Shown here: piece after piece, positions 39,862-48,513 of the stretch | Layout of the letters: every line of letters begins with the position of its first letter | How positions within the stretch are numbered: position 1 is the first letter of the stretch | Assembly (NCBI GenBank): GCA_900180385.1 | Contig: FXLX01000007.1 | Coordinates: 1-58,390 of the forward strand | Direction of reading: 5' to 3' | DNA length: 58,390 nucleotides | Source: an uncultured Candidatus Thioglobus sp. | GTDB taxonomy: Bacteria > Pseudomonadota > Gammaproteobacteria > PS1 > Pseudothioglobaceae | Translations under genes and position numbers: made by a program | Notes under the pieces: model-generated | What the model was told of the DNA's origin: nothing | Databases searched by the model: none | Seen by the model: the letters and a program-made list of their open reading frames with translations, nothing else

Positions 39862-40210
39862 GGGGATGACATGGCTTCGACGAGGAGTTGGATCTCAAGG
39901 ACGCATGCCGAGGATAAGAACAACTCGTAAAAATACTTCTTAAAAACATAGTTGCAAACGAAAACAACTACGCTTTAGCAGCATAATGCTAACCGCCCCT
40001 TAAAGATTGTCTGTATTTTTAAGATGGCGGCCGTTTACAGACTCGCTAGGATTATTTTTTCAGGGTAATTCGGTTAAAACTTTCTGAAATCGCTTCTTAC
40101 ATCCCTGATGGTCGGGTGGTAGGCGGCTAACTCAAGTTGACCAAGCTAAGCATGTAGACTCTTTGTTTGAAGGTTTTCGGACGCGGGTTCGATCCCCGCC
40201 ATCTCCACCA
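39862..40210 (+). ncRNA. ssrA: tmRNA
   Basis: tmRNA rescues stalled ribosomes and tags the nascent chain. The 5' end GGGGATGACATGGCTTCGACG and the 3' end with GGGTTCGATCCCCGCC, ATCTCC and encoded CCA form the tRNA-like domain; acceptor strands GGGGATG and CATCTCC pair over seven bases with one G-U. The tag frame begins with GCA at 39954 and ends with TAA at 39984-39986, giving the tag ANENNYALAA. Pseudoknot-like GC-rich segments follow. A possible -10 (TACAAT, 39846-39851) precedes the gene. Confidence 0.96.
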
Positions 40211-40217
40211 AACTACC

Positions 40218-40246
40218 AAAGCCAACTTTTTAGTTGGCTTTTTTTT
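40218..40246 (+). terminator. Terminator after tmRNA
   Basis: AAAGCCAAC, loop TTTTTA, GTTGGC followed by eight Ts: a strong factor-independent terminator immediately after the CCA end. It also lies at the 3' end of the convergent 128-residue gene. Confidence 0.85.
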
Positions 40247-40255
40247 ATTTATAGC

Positions 40256-40642
40256 TTAAATATTATCAAGTAAGGCTTTCATTTGTGATGAAGATGTTGG
40301 TAGTTGCAAAACACCATGCAATAGATAATCAACAGCATTAAGCACGTTGATAAACTGCATTTCTTTTTTCTTTGCCAATACGATTACTTTAGTATTAGGC
40401 GAGTATTTAATAAGACTAACCAACAATACTTCTAAATTGGATTTGTAGATACCGCTATAGTTGGTGCTGTAAGCGTAGAAGAACTCCACAACAATAACCG
40501 CTGCAGGGCGTTTTTTGATCAAAGAAATCGCTTTTCGTATACTGTTAACCATATGCTCTTCAAACCCTTTATCCTGATACAAATTACCATAATTTGGAAA
40601 AAGCATGGATTCTACAACAGTGATAACAATAGGCTTAGACAT
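40256..40642 (-). CDS. Hypothetical protein, receiver-like fold
   Basis: I do not recognise the family. The 128-residue protein alternates hydrophobic strands and helices: IVITVVESMLF, then a helix to RKAISLI, then PAAVIVVEFFYAY, NTKVIVLAKK and a last helix. This resembles a response-regulator receiver or another alpha/beta sandwich without a clear phospho-aspartate. It has no signal peptide. It is the last of four minus-strand genes beginning with an rhlE-type helicase, following a 24-residue membrane protein by 15 bases. Confidence 0.6.
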   Translation of the reverse strand: MSKPIVITVVESMLFPNYGNLYQDKGFEEHMVNSIRKAISLIKKRPAAVIVVEFFYAYSTNYSGIYKSNLEVLLVSLIKYSPNTKVIVLAKKKEMQFINVLNAVDYLLHGVLQLPTSSSQMKALLDNI

Positions 40643-40657
40643 AATGATTTAGAAAAC

Positions 40658-40732
40658 TTACATTTTACCTTTGAGCAAATAAAATACTATCGCCACCAGC
40701 GCAACAATAACAAACAACTCAATGGCAAACAT
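40658..40732 (-). CDS. 24-residue single-span membrane protein
   Basis: This very short frame reads MFAIELFVIVALVAIVFYLL followed by KGKM and a stop. It is one hydrophobic helix with a positively charged C-terminus, the usual form of small bacterial membrane proteins. It begins four bases after the stop of the 82-residue periplasmic protein (TAA-ATAG-ATG) and ends 15 bases before the next gene, so it is translated in series with its neighbours. It might modulate a larger membrane complex. No homologue is known to me. Confidence 0.6.
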   Translation of the reverse strand: MFAIELFVIVALVAIVFYLLKGKM

Positions 40733-40736
40733 CTAT

Positions 40737-40985
40737 TTAGTCATTAATCGAATAACAAGCGACGCCGCCTTTTTGTGAACCTGCTGCAAACATACAACGA
40801 ACATTTGGATTGTCTGCTGGAATCCACTCGTACACACGAATATTCCAGCCAGCCGTTTCAATCAAATACTCAGAACTTGGTTTAACGGTTTCAGCGCCCA
40901 TGGTAGTCATCTTTTCCCATAATCCAGCTTGTGCTGAGATTGACAATAAAAAGCCAACCAATAGTATTGATAATTTATTTATCAT
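40737..40985 (-). CDS. Small periplasmic protein of unknown function
   Basis: The frame is open much further upstream, overlapping the helicase gene, but the ATG at 40985 gives a signal peptide ([20 protein letters not shown]) and an 82-residue product. The mature part (about 62 residues) has two cysteines (VRCMFAAG and VACYSIND) that could form a disulfide and the phrase [17 protein letters not shown]. It starts within the last 11 bases of the helicase gene. I do not recognise the family. Confidence 0.7.
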   Translation of the reverse strand: MINKLSILLVGFLLSISAQAGLWEKMTTMGAETVKPSSEYLIETAGWNIRVYEWIPADNPNVRCMFAAGSQKGGVACYSIND

Positions 40986-42315
40986 GTTTTTTTCCTCTAC
41001 TTTGATCCGAGTTATTGTTTGACTTTCTGTTGGGCTTATTACCCCAAAATCCTTTTTTCTTTTTAGATTTATTTTCAGCGGAGTTACTATCTTTTCCATA
41101 CCTAGGCTTGTTCCTGCTTTTGTTTTTTTTAGGTTTTTTATTTTTAGGTCTAGGCATGTTTTTTGGTGAATCAGGCACATCATGACTTGGCGTGAAATCA
41201 TCAACCATAATACGGTCAAGCTTAGTTTGGATTAAGCGCTCAATATCAAACAACTGCTTAGTCTCGTCAGCACTCACTAATGAAATCGCCTCACCCTTGG
41301 CGCCTGCTCGTCCAGTACGACCAATACGGTGTACGTAATCTTCTGGCACATGTGGAAGATCAAAATTGACCACATGAGGAAGATCAACAATGTCAATACC
41401 ACGCGCGGCAATATCAGTTGCTACTAGCACGTTAACCTTGCCAGCTTTGAAGTCCGCTAAGGCGCGCGTACGAGCTGCTTGAGATTTATTGCCGTGGATA
41501 GCAGATGCGCTAATGCCTTTTTTGCCCAATTGCGTAGCAATGCGATTAGCACCGTGTTTAGTACGACTAAATACCAATACTTGGAACCAGCCATGATCTT
41601 CAATAAGTTTGGTTAATAGCGCTTGTTTTTTAGATTTATCAACAGGATGCACCCATTGTTTAACTGATTTAACCGTGGTATTACGCACTGCGGTTGAAAT
41701 TTCAACTGGGTTATGAACCATGGATTTTGCCAGTTTTCTTATATCATCAGAGAACGTAGCTGAAAACATCAATGTCTGCCTTTTTGGGGGTAACATCTTT
41801 AAAATTCTCTTAATATCTGGTAAAAAACCCATATCCAGCATTCTATCAGCCTCGTCAAAAACAATGATTTCCAGCTCATCAAACTTCACTGCGTTTTGCG
41901 AATGAAGATCAATCAGACGTCCCGGAGTTGCCACTAAAATATCAACACCGCCTCGTAGTTTTTTCATCTGTGGATTGATCTTAACACCACCAAAAACAAC
42001 AGTTGATTTAAGCGGTAGATGCTTGCCATAAGTACTTACACTGTCTTGTACCTGAGCAGCTAGCTCACGCGTAGGCGTTAGGATTAATGTGCGAACTTGG
42101 TTTGATGTGGTTGGCTTGCCTTTTGACAATAGTTGCAAAATTGGCAATGTAAATCCAGCAGTTTTACCCGTACCTGTTTGCGCCGCAGCCATAACATCCT
42201 TGCCTTCTAAAATTAGAGGGATGGCTTTTTCTTGAATCGGTGACGGCTTATCGTAGCCTTTCTTGGTAACCGCTTCTAAAATTGAATCTGATAGGCCTAA
42301 TTGAGAGAATGACAT
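40975..42315 (-). CDS. DEAD-box RNA helicase, RhlE type
   Basis: The 446-residue protein has all the DEAD-box motifs: Q motif with PSPIQ, Walker [35 protein letters not shown] and the C-terminal [11 protein letters not shown] lysine/asparagine-rich tail of about 60 residues follows. RhlE-type helicases remodel RNA in ribosome assembly or mRNA decay. It is the first gene of an operon with a periplasmic protein, a 24-residue membrane protein and a 128-residue protein. Confidence 0.93.
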   Translation of the reverse strand: MSFSQLGLSDSILEAVTKKGYDKPSPIQEKAIPLILEGKDVMAAAQTGTGKTAGFTLPILQLLSKGKPTTSNQVRTLILTPTRELAAQVQDSVSTYGKHLPLKSTVVFGGVKINPQMKKLRGGVDILVATPGRLIDLHSQNAVKFDELEIIVFDEADRMLDMGFLPDIKRILKMLPPKRQTLMFSATFSDDIRKLAKSMVHNPVEISTAVRNTTVKSVKQWVHPVDKSKKQALLTKLIEDHGWFQVLVFSRTKHGANRIATQLGKKGISASAIHGNKSQAARTRALADFKAGKVNVLVATDIAARGIDIVDLPHVVNFDLPHVPEDYVHRIGRTGRAGAKGEAISLVSADETKQLFDIERLIQTKLDRIMVDDFTPSHDVPDSPKNMPRPKNKKPKKNKSRNKPRYGKDSNSAENKSKKKKGFWGNKPNRKSNNNSDQSRGKKHDK

Positions 42316-42384
42316 AATTTATCGCATGAATATAAAGACGCCTATTTTACATTCCCTTAATGATAGCAATCTATAATACTTTGC

Positions 42385-42603
42385 ATGAATGATTATCAAG
42401 CCATTAAGAGCCCTTGTACCCCAGAGCACCTTCTCTTACCTTCAGGCAATTCACCTTGTGTTGGCATCTGTAAATATAACAAATCTAATTATTGCGTAGG
42501 CTGTAAGCGCCATAGCAGTGAAATCACTGGCTGGATTAACTACTCAACTGAAGTCAGAAAAGCTATCATGCAAGATTTAAAAGACAGAAAAATTGATGAA
42601 TGA
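42385..42603 (+). CDS. DUF1289-family cysteine-rich small protein
   Basis: The 72-residue protein has the DUF1289 signature: SPCVGICKYNKSNYCVGCKR followed by SSEITGWINYS. Four cysteines in two pairs suggest a small metal or iron-sulfur site. Function is unknown, although the family is widespread in proteobacteria. It overlaps the next gene by eight bases (ATGAATGA). Confidence 0.88.
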   Translation: MNDYQAIKSPCTPEHLLLPSGNSPCVGICKYNKSNYCVGCKRHSSEITGWINYSTEVRKAIMQDLKDRKIDE

Positions 42604-42787
42604 AATGCAAACACACTCAATTGATTGCCCTTATTGTGGCGAAATTATTGAATTAGAGGTGGATTGCTCAGAGTTTGAACAAAGCTATATTGAAGACTGT
42701 AGCGTTTGCTGTCGACCAATCAACATCAACATAATGATTGATTTTGAGCAAAACGTTCAGGTGCTAGCAGCACATGAAGACGAATAA
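42596..42787 (+). CDS. CPXCG-motif cysteine-rich protein
   Basis: The 63-residue protein has IDCPYCGEIIEL and a second pair, DCSVCCRPI, typical of the CPXCG family of small zinc-ribbon-like proteins. The frame also has a TTG just upstream, but the ATG at 42596, inside the DUF1289 gene end, is the likely start. Function unknown. Confidence 0.85.
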   Translation: MNEMQTHSIDCPYCGEIIELEVDCSEFEQSYIEDCSVCCRPININIMIDFEQNVQVLAAHEDE

Positions 42788-42790
42788 AAT

Positions 42791-43021
42791 CTAAGCGACT
42801 TCTTCTGGCGTTTTTGCCTTGATACTTAGTGCATGTAATTCACCACTATCAATTTCTGTACGAACTGCTGCTAGCACCATTCTTTGGCGCGCCAACAAAC
42901 CCATGCCTTCAAATACCGAGGAAACCACCAAGGTTGAGCAATTACAGCCGTCACCTTGCATAGTTACTGTTGAACCTTCGATGCTCTCTTCTAATTTTGC
43001 TTGAATTTCTTCCAATGTCAT
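42791..43021 (-). CDS. BolA/IbaG-family protein
   Basis: The ATG at 43021 gives a 76-residue protein MTLEEIQAKLEESIEG and onward with the BolA core FEGMGLLARQRMVLAAV and the C-terminal HALSIKAKTPEE. BolA proteins pair with monothiol glutaredoxins and influence iron-sulfur handling. The loop after GDG, which often holds a histidine ligand in this family, reads CNCS here, so two cysteines are offered instead. It starts two bases after the phosphate transporter gene ends, in the same operon. Confidence 0.85.
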   Translation of the reverse strand: MTLEEIQAKLEESIEGSTVTMQGDGCNCSTLVVSSVFEGMGLLARQRMVLAAVRTEIDSGELHALSIKAKTPEEVA

Positions 43022-43023
43022 TA

Positions 43024-44292
43024 CTATGCTCCAAACATGCCTTTCAGCATAAAGAAAAATACAATAGACATTAACGCACCTGCTGGCAAAGTCACCAACC
43101 ATGAGAGAAATATCTTGTTAATCATGCGTGTATCTAGCGCCGCTAGACCTCGTGCCAGGCCAACACCCAATACCGCACCTACCAATACTTGTGTGGTTGA
43201 TACTGGCAAGCCTGTACCAGAAGCAATAACTACAGTTGAAGCCGCTGCTAAGGTTGCAGCGAAACCACGAGATGGTGTTAGCTGAGTAATACCTGTACCA
43301 ATCGTGGCAATTACCTTATGGCCATAAGTCACCAAACCAAATACAATACCACCACCACCAACTAGCAATACCCAAACCGGCAATGCACTCTTGGCACCAA
43401 TCATACCGCCGCTTTCAATCACACCATAAATGGCAGCTAATGGACCAATAGCATTTGCCACATCGTTTGATCCATGGGCAAAGGCCATTGCTGCTGCGGT
43501 AATTACCATCAGAACACTAAAAATTCGCTCCATTGAAGTAAAGTGGAAATCTTCATTTTCCCTAGGATCAGCATGAATACGACGAATAATAAGCGTACCT
43601 ACTAGCGTTACCAATAAGCCAAAGCCAATAGCCAGTAAGTAACTAGTGCCCAAATCAAAATGCAAACCTACATGCTTAAGCCCTTTAAAAATAGTCACTA
43701 GTGAAATAACAAAACCCACCAAAAACATATAAAACGGTACGTACCTTTTAGCGTTATCAAACGGGTCTTTAGTATCAATAATAAGATTTTGCAAGCTTCT
43801 AAATAGCATGAATGCAAGTGTTCCTGCTAGGATTGGTGAGACAATCCAACTCATGGCAATTGCGCCCACTTTATTCCAAGCAACCGCATCCACACCAACA
43901 CCTACTGCACCAAAACCAACGATAGCGCCCACAATAGAATGCGTTGTTGATACTGGCCAGCCAAAGCTAGAGGCAATCATTAGCCACGTTCCAGCTGCTA
44001 ATAGCGATGCGAGCATACCGTAAACTAATAAATGCGGGCTGTCGGTAAATACGGAGGCATCTAAAATACCTTTACGAATGGTGGCAGTTACCTCACCACC
44101 AGCCAAAATAGCGCCAGCAAATTCAAAAATAACTGCAATAATAATTGCTTGCTTGATGGTGATTGCGCCCGAACCTACCGAGGTTCCCATGGCGTTTGCC
44201 ACATCATTTGCACCCACACCCCAAGCCATAAACAAGCCAAACACAACTGCCAGAATTAATAAAGTGTCGCCGTAATTTGCAATAATTTCCAT
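43024..44292 (-). CDS. Inorganic phosphate transporter, PiT family
   Basis: The 422-residue protein has two repeated PiT signatures with GANDVANAMGTSVGSGAI near the N-terminus and HGSNDVANAIGPLAAI in the second half, and about ten to eleven helices. PiT proteins carry metal-phosphate with protons or sodium. It follows a PhoU-like DUF47 protein by 17 bases, a standard pairing in bacteria. bolA follows two bases later. Confidence 0.93.
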   Translation of the reverse strand: MEIIANYGDTLLILAVVFGLFMAWGVGANDVANAMGTSVGSGAITIKQAIIIAVIFEFAGAILAGGEVTATIRKGILDASVFTDSPHLLVYGMLASLLAAGTWLMIASSFGWPVSTTHSIVGAIVGFGAVGVGVDAVAWNKVGAIAMSWIVSPILAGTLAFMLFRSLQNLIIDTKDPFDNAKRYVPFYMFLVGFVISLVTIFKGLKHVGLHFDLGTSYLLAIGFGLLVTLVGTLIIRRIHADPRENEDFHFTSMERIFSVLMVITAAAMAFAHGSNDVANAIGPLAAIYGVIESGGMIGAKSALPVWVLLVGGGGIVFGLVTYGHKVIATIGTGITQLTPSRGFAATLAAASTVVIASGTGLPVSTTQVLVGAVLGVGLARGLAALDTRMINKIFLSWLVTLPAGALMSIVFFFMLKGMFGA

Positions 44293-44309
44293 GCTAGTCT
44301 CCTAATTAG

Positions 44310-44987
44310 TTATTTAGCGAGTAACACTTCAAGGCGTGAGCCTACTTTTTGTGCAGCGTCGGCTAGCTCGCCTAGCCACTCTACTGCGCGATAATAAAAC
44401 ATCACATCGACAGGAGGAAGGCCAGCTTCTAGCGGGAATAATTTTGTACGAATAACATGCTGAATCTTATCTGACTTACTTTCTAAATCATTAATTTCAC
44501 TAATAATTGAACCAACCACTTTGCGCTCACGATTACCGAAAGCTGTTTCTAATACTTCATCTAACTCGTTAACCGCTTTAAGCGCAGTTGCTGAGGTTTT
44601 AATACACACATCAGTAAGCTCAATCATGTCGTCCGAAATTTCATCTGGCATGGTCATCTTGCGGTTAATCATTAAACCTGAAACATCTTTAGCTAGATTG
44701 GCAATAGAGTCTTGAATTAATAATAAATCTAATAAATCACGACGAGAGAACGGCATCATAAAAGTTGATGGCAAGCTTAAGCGCAGCTTCTTTTTAAGAA
44801 TATCGGCTTCGCCTTCTTTGTCACCAATCAGTGATTTGATGGTTTCTGCCTCATCCCAATTCTGGGCATGAATAGCAACCATAAAACCTTTTAGCTCAGA
44901 AATACAAGAATGCACACTAGTCATGTGTTGTTGTAATGGGCTAATTGGTGATTTTCCAAATAAACCGTCAATGATACTTTTTGCCAT
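44310..44987 (-). CDS. DUF47/PhoU-like phosphate transport regulator
   Basis: The 225-residue, all-helical protein has the TIGR00153/DUF47 pattern: MAKSIIDGLFGKSPISPLQQ, then KEGEADILKKKLRLSLPSTF, MPFSRRDLLDLLLIQDSIA and the conserved C-terminal YRAVEWLGELADAAQ. Such proteins are encoded with PiT transporters and probably regulate them. It has its own promoter at 45027-45054. Confidence 0.9.
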   Translation of the reverse strand: MAKSIIDGLFGKSPISPLQQHMTSVHSCISELKGFMVAIHAQNWDEAETIKSLIGDKEGEADILKKKLRLSLPSTFMMPFSRRDLLDLLLIQDSIANLAKDVSGLMINRKMTMPDEISDDMIELTDVCIKTSATALKAVNELDEVLETAFGNRERKVVGSIISEINDLESKSDKIQHVIRTKLFPLEAGLPPVDVMFYYRAVEWLGELADAAQKVGSRLEVLLAK

Positions 44988-45026
44988 ATCGTTACCTATG
45001 TTTTTTTGTTATCTAATTAATTGCGA

Positions 45027-45054
45027 ATTATCTACAAAGATTTGCGCATGTCAA
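45027..45054 (-). promoter_or_regulatory. Promoter of the DUF47-pit-bolA operon
   Basis: On the minus strand a perfect TTGACA (45054-45049) and GATAAT (45032-45027) are 16 bases apart, about 40 bases before the DUF47 ATG at 44987. No phosphate-box-like repeat was noticed. Confidence 0.7.
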
Positions 45055-45063
45055 GACTATTTT

Positions 45064-45231
45064 TTAATTTTTTTCAGCCACTTTAACATCTACATCTTCG
45101 TCAAATAATATGCGCTGACCTTCGCCTTCTAAATCCTCAAACTGGCCGCTCTTAACGCCCACCATTAAAAGGATTACTAATACAACACCAACAAAAATCA
45201 TGCTTGGAATTAGCCAATAAATTACATCCAT
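45064..45231 (-). CDS. ccoS: cbb3-type cytochrome oxidase assembly protein CcoS
   Basis: The 55-residue frame starts MDVIYWLIPSMIFVGVVLVI and continues with GVKSGQFEDLEGEGQRILFD, the CcoS signature: one N-terminal helix then a conserved acidic segment with D-L-E-G and a bulky residue before the final DED. CcoS is needed to assemble the haem-copper centre of cbb3 oxidase. AGGA lies 8 bases upstream of the ATG. The other cco genes are not in this window, so it stands alone between the phosphate operon and a transporter remnant. Confidence 0.85.
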   Translation of the reverse strand: MDVIYWLIPSMIFVGVVLVILLMVGVKSGQFEDLEGEGQRILFDEDVDVKVAEKN

Positions 45232-45250
45232 TTTTTATCCTTTAATTAGT

Positions 45251-45301
45251 GAAAAATTCATCTTAACATAAATTTTTTTCAATGAAAAACATGAATTTTT
45301 C
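45251..45301. repeat. 11-bp inverted repeat upstream of ccoS
   Basis: GAAAAATTCAT (45251-45261) and ATGAATTTTTC (45291-45301) are perfect inverted copies around 29 AT-rich bases. It lies in the gap upstream of ccoS and could be an operator or just structured DNA. Confidence 0.4.
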
Positions 45302-45358
45302 GTAAAATTTCTATGAATCTTGAAAAAACGTCAAAAAACTGACTTATTTAGGCCTTCG

Positions 45359-45857
45359 CTATTTCTGATTTTTATGGTAAAAATTGATTTTAATATTATT
45401 CAAAATAATTAATGCAATAATTGTCATGACTGCGCCCAGTATTATTGTCCAATGCCAAGCTTCGTTTAAAAAGATAACGCCCAAAATCCAGCTGCACCCA
45501 ACGCCAATGCTAGCCAATCTTTTAATTGAGATTTTTTTTGCTTGCTGAACAGCATTAGCAAGTACACCAGTATCGGCATCAAAGTAGTTACCACTGTACC
45601 TGTCAAACCAGGCGCACCATGCTTTGTTCAATGGTTTGTTCAATGGTTTGTTCAATGGTTTGCACCAGCATTGTAAGCGCAAACATGGCAATGGATACAT
45701 ACAGAATATCGCCAATCACATGTTCGACAGAAAGCCACAATGCAGGAATGGTTCCGTAACGAGTTGAGGTGGCAAATACAGCAAACGAACCAGGTCCAGG
45801 CGAGATAGCATAAACAAATGTCGCAAAGGTTAAAGATATTAGCGTTAATAGTTCCAT
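45359..45857 (-). pseudogene. Chimeric remnant: LysE-family N-terminus joined to an EamA/DMT transporter end
   Basis: The first 70 or so codons (45857 downward) read MELLTLISLTFATFVYAISP with GPGSFAVFATSTRYG, the N-terminus of a LysE/RhtB exporter. It then runs into three copies of TIEQ made by a 12-base repeat and stops soon after. Downstream, in a different frame, comes GAPGLTGTVVTTLMPILVYL with QLKDWLALALGAAG, and then in a third frame GVIFLNEAWHWTIILGAVMT. Both resemble pieces of an EamA-type drug/metabolite transporter, with most of the protein between them lost. The whole looks like two transporter genes fused by deletion and then frameshifted. It is unlikely to encode a working protein. 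Confidence 0.6.
45623..45662 (-). repeat. 12-bp tandem repeat at the junction of the transporter remnant
   Basis: The unit TTTGTTCAATGG (plus strand) occurs 3.3 times (45623-45634, 45635-45646, 45647-45658, then four bases). In the LysE frame it encodes TIEQ repeats; in the other open frame it encodes NKPL repeats. Confidence 0.9.
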
Positions 45858-45902
45858 CTGCTATAATTTAGAATATTATTTAAACAATGATTTTAACGCC
45901 TT

Positions 45903-46853
45903 ATGAATTTAGATTATCTTGATTTTGAACAATCAATTACCGACCTTGAGGCAAAAATTGAGGCGCTTTGTCACATCAAAGATAAAGCTGATATTGTTGA
46001 AGAATTAGAAGTGTTAAAATCCAAAAGTAATACCCTAACTAAAAAAATATTCACCTCACTATCTGATTGGCAGATTTCTCAACTGGCGCGCCATCCAAAA
46101 CGCCTATACACACTTGATTATATTGATGATGTATTTGAGGAGTTTACCGAGCTACACGGCGATCGCGCTTTTGGTGATGATCATGCAATTATTGGCGGAA
46201 TTGCCAAACTTGATGGCCAGCCAGTAATGTTTATAGGCCAACAAAAAGGCCGCTCAACCAAAGAAAAACTTAAATACAACTTTGGTATGCCGCGCCCAGA
46301 GGGCTACCGAAAGGCCTTACGCTTAATGAAAATGGCTGAAAAATTCAATATGCCAGTTGTTACCTTTATTGATACACCGGGCGCCTACCCAGGTATTGGT
46401 GCAGAAGAGCGCGGTCAGTCAGAAGCCATTGCTAAAAACTTGTTCGAGATGTCTACTTTAGCCACACCAATTATTTCTGTGGTTATTGGCGAAGGCGGCT
46501 CAGGTGGCGCACTAGCTATTGGTGTGGCCGACACGATGATGATGTTTGAATACAGTATTTACTCGGTTATTTCACCTGAGGGCTGTGCCTCAATTTTGTA
46601 TAAAGATGCAGCTAAAGCTAATTTAGCAGCTGAATCTTTAAAACTAACCTCAACACATCTTAAAAAAGAAGGCTTGGTTGATGTTGTTATTGAAGAGCCA
46701 TTAGGCGGCATTCATCGTGACCCAAGCGAGGCAAAAGCTTTGCTAAAATCGGCACTGATTCAAGAACTAAACAATATCAAAAAACTATCAACAGAAGATC
46801 TACTGCTTAATAGACAAGAAAAACTACTTGGCTTTGGAAAGTTTAAAGAATAA
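45903..46853 (+). CDS. accA: Acetyl-CoA carboxylase carboxyltransferase, alpha subunit
   Basis: AccA with AccD transfers the carboxyl group from biotin to acetyl-CoA, the first step of fatty acid synthesis. The 316-residue protein has the usual N-terminal coil ([17 protein letters not shown]), then [30 protein letters not shown] and [14 protein letters not shown]. It overlaps tilS by 26 bases, a common gammaproteobacterial pairing. Confidence 0.96.
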   Translation: MNLDYLDFEQSITDLEAKIEALCHIKDKADIVEELEVLKSKSNTLTKKIFTSLSDWQISQLARHPKRLYTLDYIDDVFEEFTELHGDRAFGDDHAIIGGIAKLDGQPVMFIGQQKGRSTKEKLKYNFGMPRPEGYRKALRLMKMAEKFNMPVVTFIDTPGAYPGIGAEERGQSEAIAKNLFEMSTLATPIISVVIGEGGSGGALAIGVADTMMMFEYSIYSVISPEGCASILYKDAAKANLAAESLKLTSTHLKKEGLVDVVIEEPLGGIHRDPSEAKALLKSALIQELNNIKKLSTEDLLLNRQEKLLGFGKFKE

Positions 46854-48009
46854 AGATCCCCACCTCGAGAACAAGAAAATTGTTCTCGGTCTAAGTGGTG
46901 GCGTTGACTCAGTCGTGCTACTGCATTATCTGCACACCCATTACCCAAACTCTCTAAGAGTTATTCATTGCAATCATCACTTGTCCAAACATTGTGATGA
47001 TTGGAGCGATTTTTGCCAAAATTTGTGCAAAAGTCTTAAAATTCCGTATAAAAATATTGATCTTCATCTTGAAAAACTAGCTAATATTGAAGAAAATGCA
47101 CGTAAAAAACGCTATTTTTCATTATCTTGCGATTTAAAAGAAAACGAAGTTTTATGCACTGCTCACCATCAAGATGACCAAGCTGAAACACTATTATTGC
47201 AATTATTCCGTGGTGCTGGCGTGGCAGGACTTGCCTCTATGCCTCAGCAAAAACCTCTAGGCAAGGGCATTCATTACCGACCAATGCTAAATATTGAAAA
47301 ACAGCAAATTTTGGATTATGCGAAACAACATAAACTCAACTGGATCGAAGACGATAGCAATAAAGATACTAACTTTAGACGCAATTTTCTGCGCTTAGAC
47401 ATTATTCCAAAATTATCTAAAGTCTATAAAAATTTGGCAAATTCTATTACCCGCAGCGCCAAACACCAATCTGACGCTTTAAAACTCACTAGAGATCTGG
47501 CAAAGCTTGATATTAAAGCCAACAACCTTGTTAATGAGCGTGGTCGTATTAATATTGACACGCTTAATCAGTTGGAAAATTATCGAATAAAGAATATGTT
47601 GCGTTATCAGCTTAGTTTATTAGGGTTTTTAGCACCAAGCAATAAGGTTATGGATCAAATTATGAGCTTATTATCTGCAAAAGTTGATTCTGAGCCTTTA
47701 GTGAAATGGAATGAGTTTGAAGTTAGGCGCTATCAGTCACAACTGTATTTTATTAACGCCAATGTCGAGCATATATCGGAAAAATGCCCCATTCAATCTG
47801 ATTTGGAAAATTTGCCAAATTTTTCTATTCGTTATCGCACTGAAGGTCAACGCATCAAACTGGCGAATAAAAACCACTCCCAATCGCTTAAAAAGGTCTT
47901 GCAAGAGGCTGGAATCCCCCCTTGGGAGCGTAATTCACTAAAAATGTACTATATTAATGATGAGTTACGCGCCATGGAGCGGTTGGGGCATATGGAGCAC
48001 GGTGAATAA
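46828..48009 (+). CDS. tilS: tRNA(Ile)-lysidine synthase
   Basis: TilS converts C34 of the CAU-anticodon isoleucine tRNA to lysidine so that it reads AUA. The protein has the PP-loop [16 protein letters not shown], the HCNHHLS and [21 protein letters not shown] motifs and a short C-terminal domain with [11 protein letters not shown]. There is no ATG; translation must begin at a TTG (46828 or 46834) inside the accA gene end, giving up to 393 residues. Confidence 0.93.
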   Translation: MALESLKNKDPHLENKKIVLGLSGGVDSVVLLHYLHTHYPNSLRVIHCNHHLSKHCDDWSDFCQNLCKSLKIPYKNIDLHLEKLANIEENARKKRYFSLSCDLKENEVLCTAHHQDDQAETLLLQLFRGAGVAGLASMPQQKPLGKGIHYRPMLNIEKQQILDYAKQHKLNWIEDDSNKDTNFRRNFLRLDIIPKLSKVYKNLANSITRSAKHQSDALKLTRDLAKLDIKANNLVNERGRINIDTLNQLENYRIKNMLRYQLSLLGFLAPSNKVMDQIMSLLSAKVDSEPLVKWNEFEVRRYQSQLYFINANVEHISEKCPIQSDLENLPNFSIRYRTEGQRIKLANKNHSQSLKKVLQEAGIPPWERNSLKMYYINDELRAMERLGHMEHGE

Positions 48010-48016
48010 AGCTTAA

Positions 48017-48457
48017 CTATTGATAAGGATTATCAATTTTCATTTTTTCCAAAATTTTTACCTCAAGTGCTTCCATTTTTTCAGCATCAACATCTTCAAT
48101 ATGATCAAAACCGAGTAAATGCAAAGTGCCGTGAATAGCCATGTGCATAAGATGATCATTAAATTGTTTCTTTTGTTGGATGGCCTCGTCAATCACAACA
48201 TCTATGCAAATAACCACATCACCCAAAATTAACTCGTCAATCTCAATCGGTAAATCACTTGGAAAAGACAGTACATTGGTGGTTTTATCTTGATGACGAT
48301 AGTCGCGATTAAGCTGTTGAATCTCCGCCTTATCGACAAAACGAATCAATAGCTCGCTATCAGCCTTGTTAAGATCAAACAATACAGCTTGCAAAACATT
48401 GCAAAAATTTGCTTTATCACTAAACTCAAAATTAATACTGTTTTGAATAACAATCAC
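48017..48457 (-). CDS. ybeY: Endoribonuclease YbeY
   Basis: YbeY is a zinc-dependent RNase that matures the 16S 3' end and takes part in ribosome quality control. The 146-residue protein carries the zinc motif HGTLHLLGFDH and the TNVLSFPSD segment. The gene usually sits between phoH and lnt-type genes; here it stands alone, convergent with tilS and divergent from priA. Confidence 0.95.
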   Translation of the reverse strand: MIVIQNSINFEFSDKANFCNVLQAVLFDLNKADSELLIRFVDKAEIQQLNRDYRHQDKTTNVLSFPSDLPIEIDELILGDVVICIDVVIDEAIQQKKQFNDHLMHMAIHGTLHLLGFDHIEDVDAEKMEALEVKILEKMKIDNPYQ

Positions 48458-48513
48458 GTTAAAGATTTACTTGATAAAATGTTTTATTTTACGTTGATAA
48501 TTTTTCTTAGTTA

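Noticed and set aside
40737..41219. 160-codon version of the small periplasmic protein
   Set aside because: The first 78 codons overlap the helicase gene in another frame; the internal ATG at 40985 opens a proper signal peptide.
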